Of a stretch of 64,000 bases of DNA, positions 33,463 through 41,055 are shown in pieces. The DNA comes from Sandaracinaceae bacterium (GTDB lineage: Bacteria > Myxococcota_A > Polyangia > Polyangiales > Sandaracinaceae), in assembly GCA_019637095.1 (NCBI GenBank), contig JAHBWG010000026.1:1-64000 (forward strand), written 5' to 3'. Positions within the stretch are counted from its first letter, which is position 1. Every line of letters begins with the position of its first letter. The position numbers and the translations under genes are program-made. Under the pieces are notes generated by a model, which had not been told where the DNA came from, searched no databases, and saw only the letters and a list, made by a program, of their open reading frames with translations.

Positions 33463-34160
33463 CCACCGATCGGCGCCGCGGCCGCTCGGCCGCGGACGCG
33501 CGCGCCGCCACGCTGACCGAGCCACGGTCGCGCGCCGTCGCGAGGGCGCTCGGCGCGCGCCCGACGCGCCGCGGCCTCGCCGCGCTCGACCGCGCCCTCG
33601 TGCTGTGCGCCGACCACGAGCTGAACGCCTCGAGCTTCGCGTGCCGCGTCGCGGCGTCGGCGGGCGCCGACCTCTACGCGTGCGCGTCCGCGGCGCTCGC
33701 GACGCTGAGCGGCGCACGTCACGGCGGCGCGAGCGAGCGCGTCGCCGCCCTGTGCGACGAGATCGGCGCGCCCGAGCGGGCCACGCGCGCGGTGCGTGAG
33801 CGGCTGCGGCGCGGCGACGCGATCCCCGGGTTCGGCCACCCGCTCTACCCCGCGGGCGATCCCCGCGCGGCGCCCCTGCTCGAGGCCGCGGAGGCGATCG
33901 CGCCGCGCAACCTGCGCGTGCGGACCCTCGTCGCGCTCGTCGACGCGCTCGAGCTCGTCGGCGCGGACCGGCCCACCCTCGACGTGGGCCTCCTCGCGCT
34001 CGAGGCGGCCCTGCGGCTTCCGCGCGGCGGCGCCGCCGCGCTCTTCGCGGTCGGTCGGTCCGCCGGCTGGATCGCGCACGCCCTCGAGCAGCGCGCGGGC
34101 GGGCAGCTCCTGAGACCTCGGGCGCGCTACGTCGGCCCGCGCGTGTCGCCCGCGGAGTGA
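33459..34160 (+). CDS. C-terminal citrate synthase domain (second half of a split gene)
   Basis: A 233-residue protein whose ATG overlaps the stop of the first half (ATGA, 33459-33462). It contains the catalytic core: LTEPRSRAVARALGARPTRR, the first His in CADHELNASSFACRVAAS, SGARHGGASERVAAL, the second His in GFGHPLYPAGDPRA, TLDVGLLALEAALRLP with an Asp at the catalytic-Asp site, and LFAVGRSAGWIAHALEQRAG plus a RPRARYVGP tail. These residues are intact, so the two halves together could form an active enzyme or a metabolite-sensing repressor. The neighbouring paralogue at 31755 shares the RPRARYVGP tail. Confidence 0.78.
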   Translation: MTTDRRRGRSAADARAATLTEPRSRAVARALGARPTRRGLAALDRALVLCADHELNASSFACRVAASAGADLYACASAALATLSGARHGGASERVAALCDEIGAPERATRAVRERLRRGDAIPGFGHPLYPAGDPRAAPLLEAAEAIAPRNLRVRTLVALVDALELVGADRPTLDVGLLALEAALRLPRGGAAALFAVGRSAGWIAHALEQRAGGQLLRPRARYVGPRVSPAE

Positions 34161-34230
34161 CAGCCCCGCGCGGCCGCGGCGCGTCCGTTCGGTGCGCGCG
34201 GCTGGTACGCGCGTTGCGCTCTCGGGCCCC

Positions 34231-35406
34231 GTGCGATGCTTCGCCTCGGTGCTCGCTCTGTTCGCGCTGAGCGCGTGCGAGGGCCTGCTCGTCCTCGATC
34301 TGCCGCAGGCGGAGCGGCCGCCCGACGGCCGCCCGCCGCCGAGCATCCACCTCGACGCGGGTCACGCGCCGCCGCTCGGCGACGGCGCGCAGTGCGACGT
34401 CGGCGACGCGCGCCCGGCCGCCGTCTACCACGGGACGCGCGAGCCCACGCTCCTGTCGATGAGCGAGGGCCAGAAGCTGGCGGTGGTCATGTACCGCACG
34501 GGCGGCGGCGTGTGCAGCGGCACGGTGATCGCGGACCGCTGGGTGCTCAGCGCCAAGCACTGCAACCCCTCGGGGAGCGCGCGCGGCACCGTGCTGCTCG
34601 GCCAGGACCCGGACGCGCCCAACGTCTCGATCGAGGTCGCGCGCGTCGTGCGCCACGCGAGCCGCGATCTCCTGCTGCTCGAGCTGAGCGAGCCGGTGCG
34701 CGGGCGCGCGCCGAGCGTGGCCTTCATCCCGTACTGGACCGCGTCGATCGACGCGAGCTGGAGCGGCCGCACCGTCGAATGCGCGGGCTACGGGCGCCAG
34801 GAGAACGGGACGATCGGCCAGCGGCGCTTCACCGCGCAGCCGATCTCGGGCGTGAGCGCGACGTACGTCACCGTCGACGGCCAGGGGCGGAGGGGGCTCT
34901 GCGGCGGCGACTCCGGCGGGCCGGTCTTCTACCAGGACAGCGGGGGGCAAGTCTTCGTGCTCGGTGCGCTCACCGGCGGCGACCCGTCGTGCGTGGGGCA
35001 GGACAACTACACGCGCGTCGACCCCGACTGGATCCGCGAGCACGCCGGGCCCGCGGCGACCCCCGAGCCGCCGAGCGATCCGTGCATGGGGCTCGACGCG
35101 CGCGGCCGCTGCGACGGCCAGACGGCGGAGTGGTGCGAGGGCGGGACGCTGCGCCGCGACACGTGCGCGGGCGGCACCACCTGCCGCGACGGCGCCGACG
35201 GCTACCGCTGTCGCGGCGCGGATCCCGCGCCGGGCGATCCGTGCGACGGGCTCACCCTGCAGGGCCGCTGCACCGAGGACGGCACGGCCGAGTGGTGCGA
35301 GGGCGGGCTCGTGCGCCGCGCGTTCTGCACGCGCTGCGGCCTCGCCTGCCGCCCGATCACCGCCCTCGGCGGCGTGTGGTGCGAAGAGGCGGGCGTCCCG
35401 CCTTGA
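34231..35406 (+). CDS. Trypsin-like (S1) serine protease lipoprotein
   Basis: A 391-residue protein. The GTG at 34231 gives RCFASVLALFALSAC, a lipoprotein signal with lipobox LSAC; earlier in-frame starts add non-signal sequence. The S1 domain (about 60-285) has the complete triad: His110 in VLSAKHC, Asp146 in SRDLLLLEL and Ser228 in CGGDSGGP. The C-terminal region (about 290-391) holds two similar Cys-rich modules, each opening DPCxGLxxxGRC and containing AEWCEGG. They are probably disulfide-bonded substrate- or surface-binding modules. All catalytic residues are present, so an active cell-surface protease is likely. It converges on the M74 peptidase gene with 4 bases between. Confidence 0.9.
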   Translation: MRCFASVLALFALSACEGLLVLDLPQAERPPDGRPPPSIHLDAGHAPPLGDGAQCDVGDARPAAVYHGTREPTLLSMSEGQKLAVVMYRTGGGVCSGTVIADRWVLSAKHCNPSGSARGTVLLGQDPDAPNVSIEVARVVRHASRDLLLLELSEPVRGRAPSVAFIPYWTASIDASWSGRTVECAGYGRQENGTIGQRRFTAQPISGVSATYVTVDGQGRRGLCGGDSGGPVFYQDSGGQVFVLGALTGGDPSCVGQDNYTRVDPDWIREHAGPAATPEPPSDPCMGLDARGRCDGQTAEWCEGGTLRRDTCAGGTTCRDGADGYRCRGADPAPGDPCDGLTLQGRCTEDGTAEWCEGGLVRRAFCTRCGLACRPITALGGVWCEEAGVPP

Positions 35407-35410
35407 GCCT

Positions 35411-36310
35411 TCAAGGCGTCGAGCTGACGGCTTCGCTCGGCGCGTCGATCGGCTCCGCGTCGATCGGCGCCGCGTCGATCGGCTCGAGGATCGCGCGCAC
35501 CAGCGCCTCGTCGTCGAGCGGCGCGCCGATGACGTCCGGGTCCTTCTCGTGCTCGCGCAGCCACGCCCAGATCGGCCCGCGCTCCTGGCAGCCCGACGCC
35601 CGCTCCGAGGGGGTGCACAGCACGCGGACGTGGAAGTGATCGTCGTGCGGGTGCGCGTTGATCGGCTGGTGCAGCACGGACGCCGCGCGCAGGATCGGCC
35701 GCGGATCCGGCTCGTGATCGATCGCGTAGCGCAACAGGCGCGCCTTCACCCCGCGGCTGACGAAGATCCACTGCACCGCGGCGTGCTCGTCGAGCAGGAG
35801 CGTGCGCACGAAGTGCCAGTTGCGCGCGTCGTCGAAGAAGAAGAGCCCGCCCGCGGGCCCGCCGTCCTCGCGCTCGCGCTCGACCGCGTGGCCGAAGCGG
35901 CTGTAGGCCAGCCAGCCGCGCCCGGTGCGCGAGCGACCGCTCGGGTCGGTCACGTAGAAGAGCACGTCCGCGTCGCGGCCGGTGCGGTGCGAGTTGTGCC
36001 GGTGGTGGCGGCCGCCGTGCGGCGCGCTGAGATCGCCGACGCGCATCGGCGCCGTCCCCTCGAAGCGCGCGGCGACGCTCGCGAACGCGCGCTCGAGCGC
36101 GCCGACGAGCGCCGGCGTGCCGTACCGCGTCTCCTCGCCGGGCCGCGCGCGGACGAAGCCCTCCCCCTGGTCCGGCAGCGGCCGCCCGCGCAGCAGCACG
36201 CCCGCGTTGGTGAGCCCGTACGAGACCGGCGCGTCGGGCATCGGCGTCAGCCCGAGGCAGCCGAGCGCACCGAGCGCGAGAGCAGGCGCGAGGGCACGGG
36301 AGGGGCGCAC
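35411..36310 (-). CDS. Penicillin-insensitive murein endopeptidase (M74, MepA-like), exported
   Basis: A 299-residue protein from GTG 36310, beginning RPSRALAPALALGALGC, which could be a lipoprotein signal. Zinc-site motifs of peptidase M74 are present: HNSHRTGRDADVLFYV (His and Asp ligands) and DDHFHVR, with VSYGLTNAG and RGWLAYSRFGHAVE in between. The family cleaves D-Ala-mDAP cross-links in peptidoglycan. The region 30 residues from the end has a short repeat (EPIDAAPIDAEPIDAPSEA), encoded by near-identical 15-base units at 35440-35490. The start codon is uncertain because no good Shine-Dalgarno is visible. The gene diverges from the TPR gene at 36387. Confidence 0.87.
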   Translation of the reverse strand: MRPSRALAPALALGALGCLGLTPMPDAPVSYGLTNAGVLLRGRPLPDQGEGFVRARPGEETRYGTPALVGALERAFASVAARFEGTAPMRVGDLSAPHGGRHHRHNSHRTGRDADVLFYVTDPSGRSRTGRGWLAYSRFGHAVEREREDGGPAGGLFFFDDARNWHFVRTLLLDEHAAVQWIFVSRGVKARLLRYAIDHEPDPRPILRAASVLHQPINAHPHDDHFHVRVLCTPSERASGCQERGPIWAWLREHEKDPDVIGAPLDDEALVRAILEPIDAAPIDAEPIDAPSEAVSSTP

Positions 36311-36386
36311 GCCGGCAGGATGACACGGCCGCGACTTGACGCAGGCATCCTCGCGGATCAAGCCCCCGCCCTCGCCGGGCGAGACC

Positions 36387-37406
36387 ATGAACGAACCGTC
36401 CGAAGGCCCCATGAGCCAGCTCTCCGCGCACCTCGACCGCGGCTGGGACCTCGTCACGCGCGGGGACTTCGCCGGCGCGATGCTCTCCGCGGAGAAGTCG
36501 CTCGAGCTCGACGACGCCTCGCCCGAGGCGCACAACCTGATCGGCTACATCTTCCACGCGGAGGGCCGCGCGGAGGAGGCGCTCGAGCACTACCGGCAGG
36601 CGCTCGATCTCGACGAGAGCTACGTCGAGGCGATGTTGAACGCGGCCGAGGTCTTGATGAGCCCGCTCGGCGATCTCGACGGCGCGCTCGACATGGTCCG
36701 CGAAGCGCGCGACTGGCTCGAGGACGACGGGACGCCCGACGAGCTCGCCGACACGATGCTGCTCGAGGTCGACATCCACCTCGCGCGCGGCGACGCGGTG
36801 TCGGCGGCGAGCGTGGTGCGCGATCTGCCCGAGGGGCCCTTCGAGAGCCCGCGCCTGCCGACGGCGATCGCCCGCGCGCTGCTCGACGTCGGCGAGGTCG
36901 ACGCCGCGATGGCCCGCCTCGAGGAGGTGCTCGCGAGCGAGCCCCCGAGCGCCGACGCGTTCTACTACCTGGCGCTCGCGCGCGAGGTGAAGGGCGACCC
37001 GACCGGCGCGCAGATCGCGTTCCTGCAGTCGCGCGAGCTCGACGGGACGAGCGAGGGGCCGCCGTGGTCGCTCCCGACCGACCAGTTCGAGCGCCGCGTG
37101 CAGAGCGCGCTCGCGAGCCTCCCCGAGCACGTATCGCGCGTGATCGAGGGCGCGCTCGTCGTGGTGACGGACCTGCCGGGCGCGGAGGTGGTCGCCGAGG
37201 GCGCCGACCCGCGCACGCCGGTGCTCCTCGACGCGCTGTCCGCGCCGGACGAGCCCGACAAGGTGGGCCGCATCTTCGTCTACAAGCGCAACGTCGAGCG
37301 CATGGCGCCGGGGCTCTTCGGCCTCGACGCGGAGGTCGCGCGCGCGCTCGAGCACGAGGTCGAGCTGGTGTTCTCCGCCGTCCCCGTGGCCCCCGAGCCG
37401 GGCTAG
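36387..37406 (+). CDS. TPR protein with degenerate zincin-like C-terminal domain
   Basis: A 339-residue protein from ATG 36387 ([20 protein letters not shown]); an ATG at 36411 is also possible. Residues about 10-210 are tetratricopeptide repeats ([20 protein letters not shown] then [32 protein letters not shown]). The C-terminal domain (about 230-330) resembles the minimal metallopeptidase family Zincin_1: [32 protein letters not shown], and [14 protein letters not shown]. Where the family has HExxH there is only [15 protein letters not shown], so the zinc site is lost. It is probably a binding protein rather than a peptidase. It converges on purF with 7 bases between. Confidence 0.72.
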   Translation: MNEPSEGPMSQLSAHLDRGWDLVTRGDFAGAMLSAEKSLELDDASPEAHNLIGYIFHAEGRAEEALEHYRQALDLDESYVEAMLNAAEVLMSPLGDLDGALDMVREARDWLEDDGTPDELADTMLLEVDIHLARGDAVSAASVVRDLPEGPFESPRLPTAIARALLDVGEVDAAMARLEEVLASEPPSADAFYYLALAREVKGDPTGAQIAFLQSRELDGTSEGPPWSLPTDQFERRVQSALASLPEHVSRVIEGALVVVTDLPGAEVVAEGADPRTPVLLDALSAPDEPDKVGRIFVYKRNVERMAPGLFGLDAEVARALEHEVELVFSAVPVAPEPG

Positions 37407-37413
37407 CCGGGCG

Positions 37414-38796
37414 TCACACGCCCACGAGCGGGAGCTGGCGGCGGATGGACTCGTCGCGGCGCCGGACCGGGATCGGGTAGTCGCCGCTGAAGCACGCGTC
37501 GCAGTACCCCTCGCCGCCGACGGCGGCGCGCAGACCCTCGAGGCTGACGTACCCGAGCGAGTCGGCGGTGATGTAGCGGCCGATCTCCTGGACGGAGTGG
37601 CTCGACGCGATCAGCTCCGCGCGCGAGGGCGTGTCGATGCCGTAGAAGCAAGGCCAGCGCGTCGGCGGCGACGCGATGCGCAGGTGCACCTCGCGCGCCC
37701 CGGCGTCGCGCAGCATCGCGACGATCTTGCGGCTGGTGGTGCCGCGCACGATCGAGTCGTCGACGACGGCGACGCGCTTGCCGCGCAGCACGTCGCGCAC
37801 CGGGCTGAGCTTGAGCCGCACCCCGAAGTGCCGGATCGACTGCGCCGGCTCGATGAACGTGCGGCCGACGTAGTGGCTGCGGATCAGCCCGAGCTCGAAC
37901 GGCAGGCCGAGCCGCTCGGCGAAGCCCATGGCGGAGGCGACGCCGCTGTCGGGCACCGGGATGACCACGTCTGCCTCCGCCGGCTGCTCCTCCGCGAGCT
38001 TGGCGCCGAGCCGCTTGCGCGCGCCGTAGACGCCGATGCCCTCGGTCGTCGAGTCGGGCCGCGCGAAGTAGACGTACTCGAAGATGCACATCTTGCGGGG
38101 CTGCGCCGCGAAGGGCTTGAGCGAGCGCATGCCGCGCTCGTCGATGACGATCATCTCGCCGGGCTCGAGGTCGCGCAGGTGCTCGGCGCCGATGAGGTGG
38201 AACGCGCCCCGCTCGGAGGCGACGACGTGCGTCGTGTCGTTCATCAGGCCGAGGCAGAGCGGGCGGAAGCCATGCGGATCGCGCACCGCGATGAGCTCGC
38301 GCGGCGTCAGGAACACCATCGAGTAGGCGCCCTCGACGTGCCCGAGCGCGTCGATCACGCGCTCCACCGTCGAGGCCTGCCGGCTGCGCGCGATCAGGTG
38401 GACGAGCAGCTCGGTGTCGCTCGTCGTCTGGAAGATCGAGCCCTCGGCCTCGAGGCGCGCGCGCAGCTCGTCGAAGTTCGTGAGGTTGCCGTTGTGCGCG
38501 ACCGCGAGCGAGCCGTGCGCGTAGTCGACGGCGATCGGCTGCGCGTTCTTGAGCCCGCTGTCCCCGGCGGTGCTGTAGCGGACGTGCCCGATCGCGCGCG
38601 CGCCGGGCAGCCGGTCGAGGACGCGCTCCCCGAAGACGTCCTGCACGAGCCCGAGGCCGCGGTGCGCGAACAGGCGCTCGCCGTCGGTGCTGACGATGCC
38701 CGCGCTCTCCTGGCCGCGATGCTGAAGCGAGTGCAGCCCGAGGTACGCGAGGTTCGCGGCCTCCGGCGCGCCGACGATGCCGAAGACGCCGCACAT
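37414..38796 (-). CDS. purF: Amidophosphoribosyltransferase
   Basis: A 460-residue protein and the first committed enzyme of purine synthesis, making phosphoribosylamine from PRPP and glutamine. The N-terminal Ntn glutaminase begins with catalytic Cys2 (MCGVFGIVG) and shows [19 protein letters not shown] and AHNGNLTN. The phosphoribosyltransferase half has [17 protein letters not shown], and the PRPP loop [17 protein letters not shown] near residues 341-355. The C-terminal [18 protein letters not shown] is typical. Length is normal and no residue is missing. It stands alone without other pur genes and lies 79 bases downstream of the DUF924 gene on the same strand. Confidence 0.97.
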   Translation of the reverse strand: MCGVFGIVGAPEAANLAYLGLHSLQHRGQESAGIVSTDGERLFAHRGLGLVQDVFGERVLDRLPGARAIGHVRYSTAGDSGLKNAQPIAVDYAHGSLAVAHNGNLTNFDELRARLEAEGSIFQTTSDTELLVHLIARSRQASTVERVIDALGHVEGAYSMVFLTPRELIAVRDPHGFRPLCLGLMNDTTHVVASERGAFHLIGAEHLRDLEPGEMIVIDERGMRSLKPFAAQPRKMCIFEYVYFARPDSTTEGIGVYGARKRLGAKLAEEQPAEADVVIPVPDSGVASAMGFAERLGLPFELGLIRSHYVGRTFIEPAQSIRHFGVRLKLSPVRDVLRGKRVAVVDDSIVRGTTSRKIVAMLRDAGAREVHLRIASPPTRWPCFYGIDTPSRAELIASSHSVQEIGRYITADSLGYVSLEGLRAAVGGEGYCDACFSGDYPIPVRRRDESIRRQLPLVGV

Positions 38797-38875
38797 GCCG
38801 CGAACCCTGTCGCAGTTTCGAGCGCGCCGCCACCCCCGGCGCGCGCCAGGAGCGTGAGGGCGCGAGCGAAGCCCT

Positions 38876-39472
38876 CTAGAGGTGCCCGCTGTGCTGCAAG
38901 AACGCGGACTCTTCCGGCGTCGAGGTGCGATCGAGGATCGCGTTGCGGTGCGGGAAGCGCTCGAAGCGCTCGACCACGTCGCGGTGCGACTCGGCGAGCG
39001 CGAGGAAGCGCTCGCACAGCTTCTTCTGCTCGGGCGGCGCGGAGGCGACGAGCTCCTGGTAGACCTCGACGCTCGTGAGCTGGATGTCCACGTCCTCCGC
39101 GTGCATGCAGGGCATGTAGAAGAACGCGCGCTCCAGCGACCCGAGCGCCTTGTCCATGTCGTCGTCGAGCCCGTCGAGGCAGAGCGCGAGCGCGCGCTCG
39201 TCGCCCGCGAACATCTCAGGCGTCTCGCGGTGGATCCGGCGGTTGAACTGATCGAGCAGGAGGATCAGCGCGAGGCGGCCGCGCGGCGTCGCGCCCCACC
39301 CGTCGATCTCGCGCGCCCGCGCGCGCTCCACGCTGCGCCCGAAGCGGCGGGTGATCTGGCGGTCGACGGCGGGGTGCTTCTCGAACCAGAGGTCGGGGCC
39401 GTGGGGGCGCTCCTCGCCCGCGGGGGGCGGGTCGAACCAAAAGCTCAAGATCTCCCCGATCTTTTCTTCCAT
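38876..39472 (-). CDS. DUF924 family protein
   Basis: A 198-residue protein from ATG 39472; an in-frame GTG at 39478, nine bases after a GGAGG, is an alternative start. Landmarks of DUF924 are [42 protein letters not shown] (the family core is LLDQFPRN), [15 protein letters not shown] and [20 protein letters not shown]. The family is all-helical with weak TPR-like similarity, widespread and without a firm function. Nothing unusual is seen. It is divergent from the small zinc-ribbon gene across about 100 bases. Confidence 0.9.
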   Translation of the reverse strand: MEEKIGEILSFWFDPPPAGEERPHGPDLWFEKHPAVDRQITRRFGRSVERARAREIDGWGATPRGRLALILLLDQFNRRIHRETPEMFAGDERALALCLDGLDDDMDKALGSLERAFFYMPCMHAEDVDIQLTSVEVYQELVASAPPEQKKLCERFLALAESHRDVVERFERFPHRNAILDRTSTPEESAFLQHSGHL

Positions 39473-39574
39473 GGCCACGCTTCTCGGCCTCCGGAGGGGG
39501 GTGTACTACTGCTGGAGGGTGGTAAGGCGTAGAATCTCGCGCTCACGCTTTCAAGGCGAGAATGCGAGGCGGGC

Positions 39575-39751
39575 ATGGCGGTGTGCAAGGAGTGCGAGGA
39601 CGAGGTCGACGAGCTCGTGAAGGTGAAGGTCGGCAAGCGCACCGTGAAGGTCTGCGAGGACTGCGCCGACCGCCTGCGCGAGGAGGCCCAGATCGCCGAG
39701 GACTCCGAGTCGGTGATCCAGGACATGATGGGCTTCAAGGGCCGGCGGTGA
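39575..39751 (+). CDS. 58-residue zinc-ribbon protein
   Basis: A short gene reading MAVCKECEDEVDELVKVKVG, KRTVKVCEDCADRLREEAQI, AEDSESVIQDMMGFKGRR. Two CxxC pairs (CKEC and CEDC) spaced 25 residues apart form a zinc-ribbon-like knuckle, followed by an acidic helix and a basic tail. GAGGCGGGC precedes the ATG, and TAGAAT at 39530 could be a -10 box. Codon use is typical of the genome (G or C in the third position of nearly every codon), which supports it being real despite its size. Function is unknown; small zinc ribbons of this kind often bind RNA polymerase, ribosomes or nucleic acid. Its stop is 19 bases from the convergent Cys-rich lipoprotein gene. Confidence 0.8.
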   Translation: MAVCKECEDEVDELVKVKVGKRTVKVCEDCADRLREEAQIAEDSESVIQDMMGFKGRR

Positions 39752-39770
39752 GCGGCGCGGCCCCCGAAGC

Positions 39771-40910
39771 TCACAGATCGCAGACGCCGTGCTCGGTGCC
39801 GCCGACCCGGATCGGCGTCGCGAACCCGTAGCAGCGCAGGCCGGTCGGGCAGCCGCCGAGGCTGCCGGCGAGGCCGATCCCGGTGCACCACTGGAGACAC
39901 TGAGAGCCGGCGCAGGCGAAGCCGGCGCGGCACTGCTCGTCCGTTGTGCACGCCGCGCCCTGCCCGCCCGCGCCGACCGGCGCCGAGCAGTCGCTGAAGA
40001 AGCGCATCGCGCCGGCGGACTCCTGGAACACGCGGCACGCGGTCCCGATCGGGCAGCCACCGCTCGTGACGGGGTTGCACGGCGTCGAGCAGATCGTGAC
40101 GCCGGGCACGCTGCCCCCCGCGCCGTCGTTCAGCGTGTACAGGCAGAGCCCGCCCGCGCAGTCGGAGTCCGCGGCGCAGAAGCGGCTGCACATGTTCGCC
40201 GCAGCGCCGCTGCGCGCGACGTTGATGCAGATCCCGCCGGGGACGCACGCGAAGGCGCCCGCGCACGTCGCGCCGAACGCGGCCGTGCCCGCCGCCGCGC
40301 ACACGCGCGAGGTGCCGCTGAGGTAGCAGCCCTGCGCCCCGGGGCAGCCGCACTGCGGGCCGACGAGCCGGCACGGGGTCTCGGCGCACGACGCGACGCA
40401 GCCCGTGGCGCCGCACCGCTGCCCCGCCGCGCAGAGCGTGTCGTCCGCGGTGAAGCGACAGGTCGCCGGCGAGCCCTCGACGCACGCGTCGCGCGTGCAC
40501 GCGACCGCGTCGTCGCACGCGAGGGGCGTCCCCGGCATGCACGCGCCGCCGACGCAGCGCTCGGCGCCGTTGCACCCGAGGCCGTCGTCGCAGTCCGCGG
40601 CGACGGAGCAGCCGCTCATCGTGCCCGCGTCGGTGCCCATCATCGTGCCCGCGTCGGTGGTGCCCGCGTCGGTGCCCATCATCGTGCCTGCGTCGAGCTC
40701 CATCGCGCCCGCGTCACCGCCGGGATCGCCCGCCGCGTCGACCCCGGGCAGCTCCGCGGCGTCGCTCGGCTCCGCCGCGCCGTCGGCGGGCTCCCCCGCG
40801 TCGAGCCGCGGGCGCGCCGCGTCGACCAGGTCCCCGCCGCCCTGCGCGCAGCCCGCGACGAGGGCCCAGAGCGTGAAGAAGAGTGAGAGCGTGGTGCGTG
40901 ACGGGCTCAT
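39771..40910 (-). CDS. Cys-rich lipoprotein with Asp-Ala-Gly linker
   Basis: A 379-residue protein starting MSPSRTTLSLFFTLWALVAG with lipobox VAGC. A flexible linker (about 25-100) contains GTDAGTTDAGTMMGTDAGTM repeats. The rest is a chain of Cys-rich modules: CSVAADCDDGLGCNGAERCV, the common myxobacterial DxDCDDGxxCxG motif, followed by CxxG...C units such as CSRFCAADSDCAGGLCLYTL. There is no enzymatic motif. Such proteins are abundant outer-membrane or surface lipoproteins in Myxococcota with unknown ligands. It diverges from the rifampin-phosphotransferase-like gene across a 145-base gap containing a 17-bp palindrome. Confidence 0.85.
   Translation of the reverse strand: MSPSRTTLSLFFTLWALVAGCAQGGGDLVDAARPRLDAGEPADGAAEPSDAAELPGVDAAGDPGGDAGAMELDAGTMMGTDAGTTDAGTMMGTDAGTMSGCSVAADCDDGLGCNGAERCVGGACMPGTPLACDDAVACTRDACVEGSPATCRFTADDTLCAAGQRCGATGCVASCAETPCRLVGPQCGCPGAQGCYLSGTSRVCAAAGTAAFGATCAGAFACVPGGICINVARSGAAANMCSRFCAADSDCAGGLCLYTLNDGAGGSVPGVTICSTPCNPVTSGGCPIGTACRVFQESAGAMRFFSDCSAPVGAGGQGAACTTDEQCRAGFACAGSQCLQWCTGIGLAGSLGGCPTGLRCYGFATPIRVGGTEHGVCDL
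40618..40695. repeat. Tandem repeat encoding the lipoprotein linker
   Basis: Units related to ATCGTGCCCGCGTCGGTGCC recur three to four times between 40618 and 40695, some copies lacking six bases. On the minus strand they encode the DAGTMMGT linker units. Copy number should be changeable in frame and could vary linker length between strains. Confidence 0.7.
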
Positions 40911-40969
40911 GCGGACCTCTCGAGTCGGACGATACTCCCCGCGCCCCGCGGTTTCACGGCGGCCCGAGG

Positions 40970-40986
40970 ATGACGCGACGCGTCAT
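40970..40986. promoter_or_regulatory. Perfect 17-bp palindrome in a divergent promoter region
   Basis: ATGACGCG-A-CGCGTCAT is a perfect palindrome with 8-bp arms, placed 60 bases before the lipoprotein start and 70 bases before the rifampin-phosphotransferase-like start. It is a likely operator for a dimeric regulator that is not encoded next door. It does not match the rifampin-associated element described upstream of actinobacterial rph genes as I remember it. Confidence 0.5.
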
Positions 40987-41055
40987 GACACGGCGGCGTC
41001 GGGGGCGCACGCCCGGGTCCGTCGCGCGGCGGCTCTGCTATCCTGCGCGCCCTTC

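Noticed and set aside
40911..41055. Rifampin-associated element upstream of the dikinase
   Set aside because: The palindrome present (ATGACGCG-A-CGCGTCAT) does not resemble the element as known from actinobacteria.
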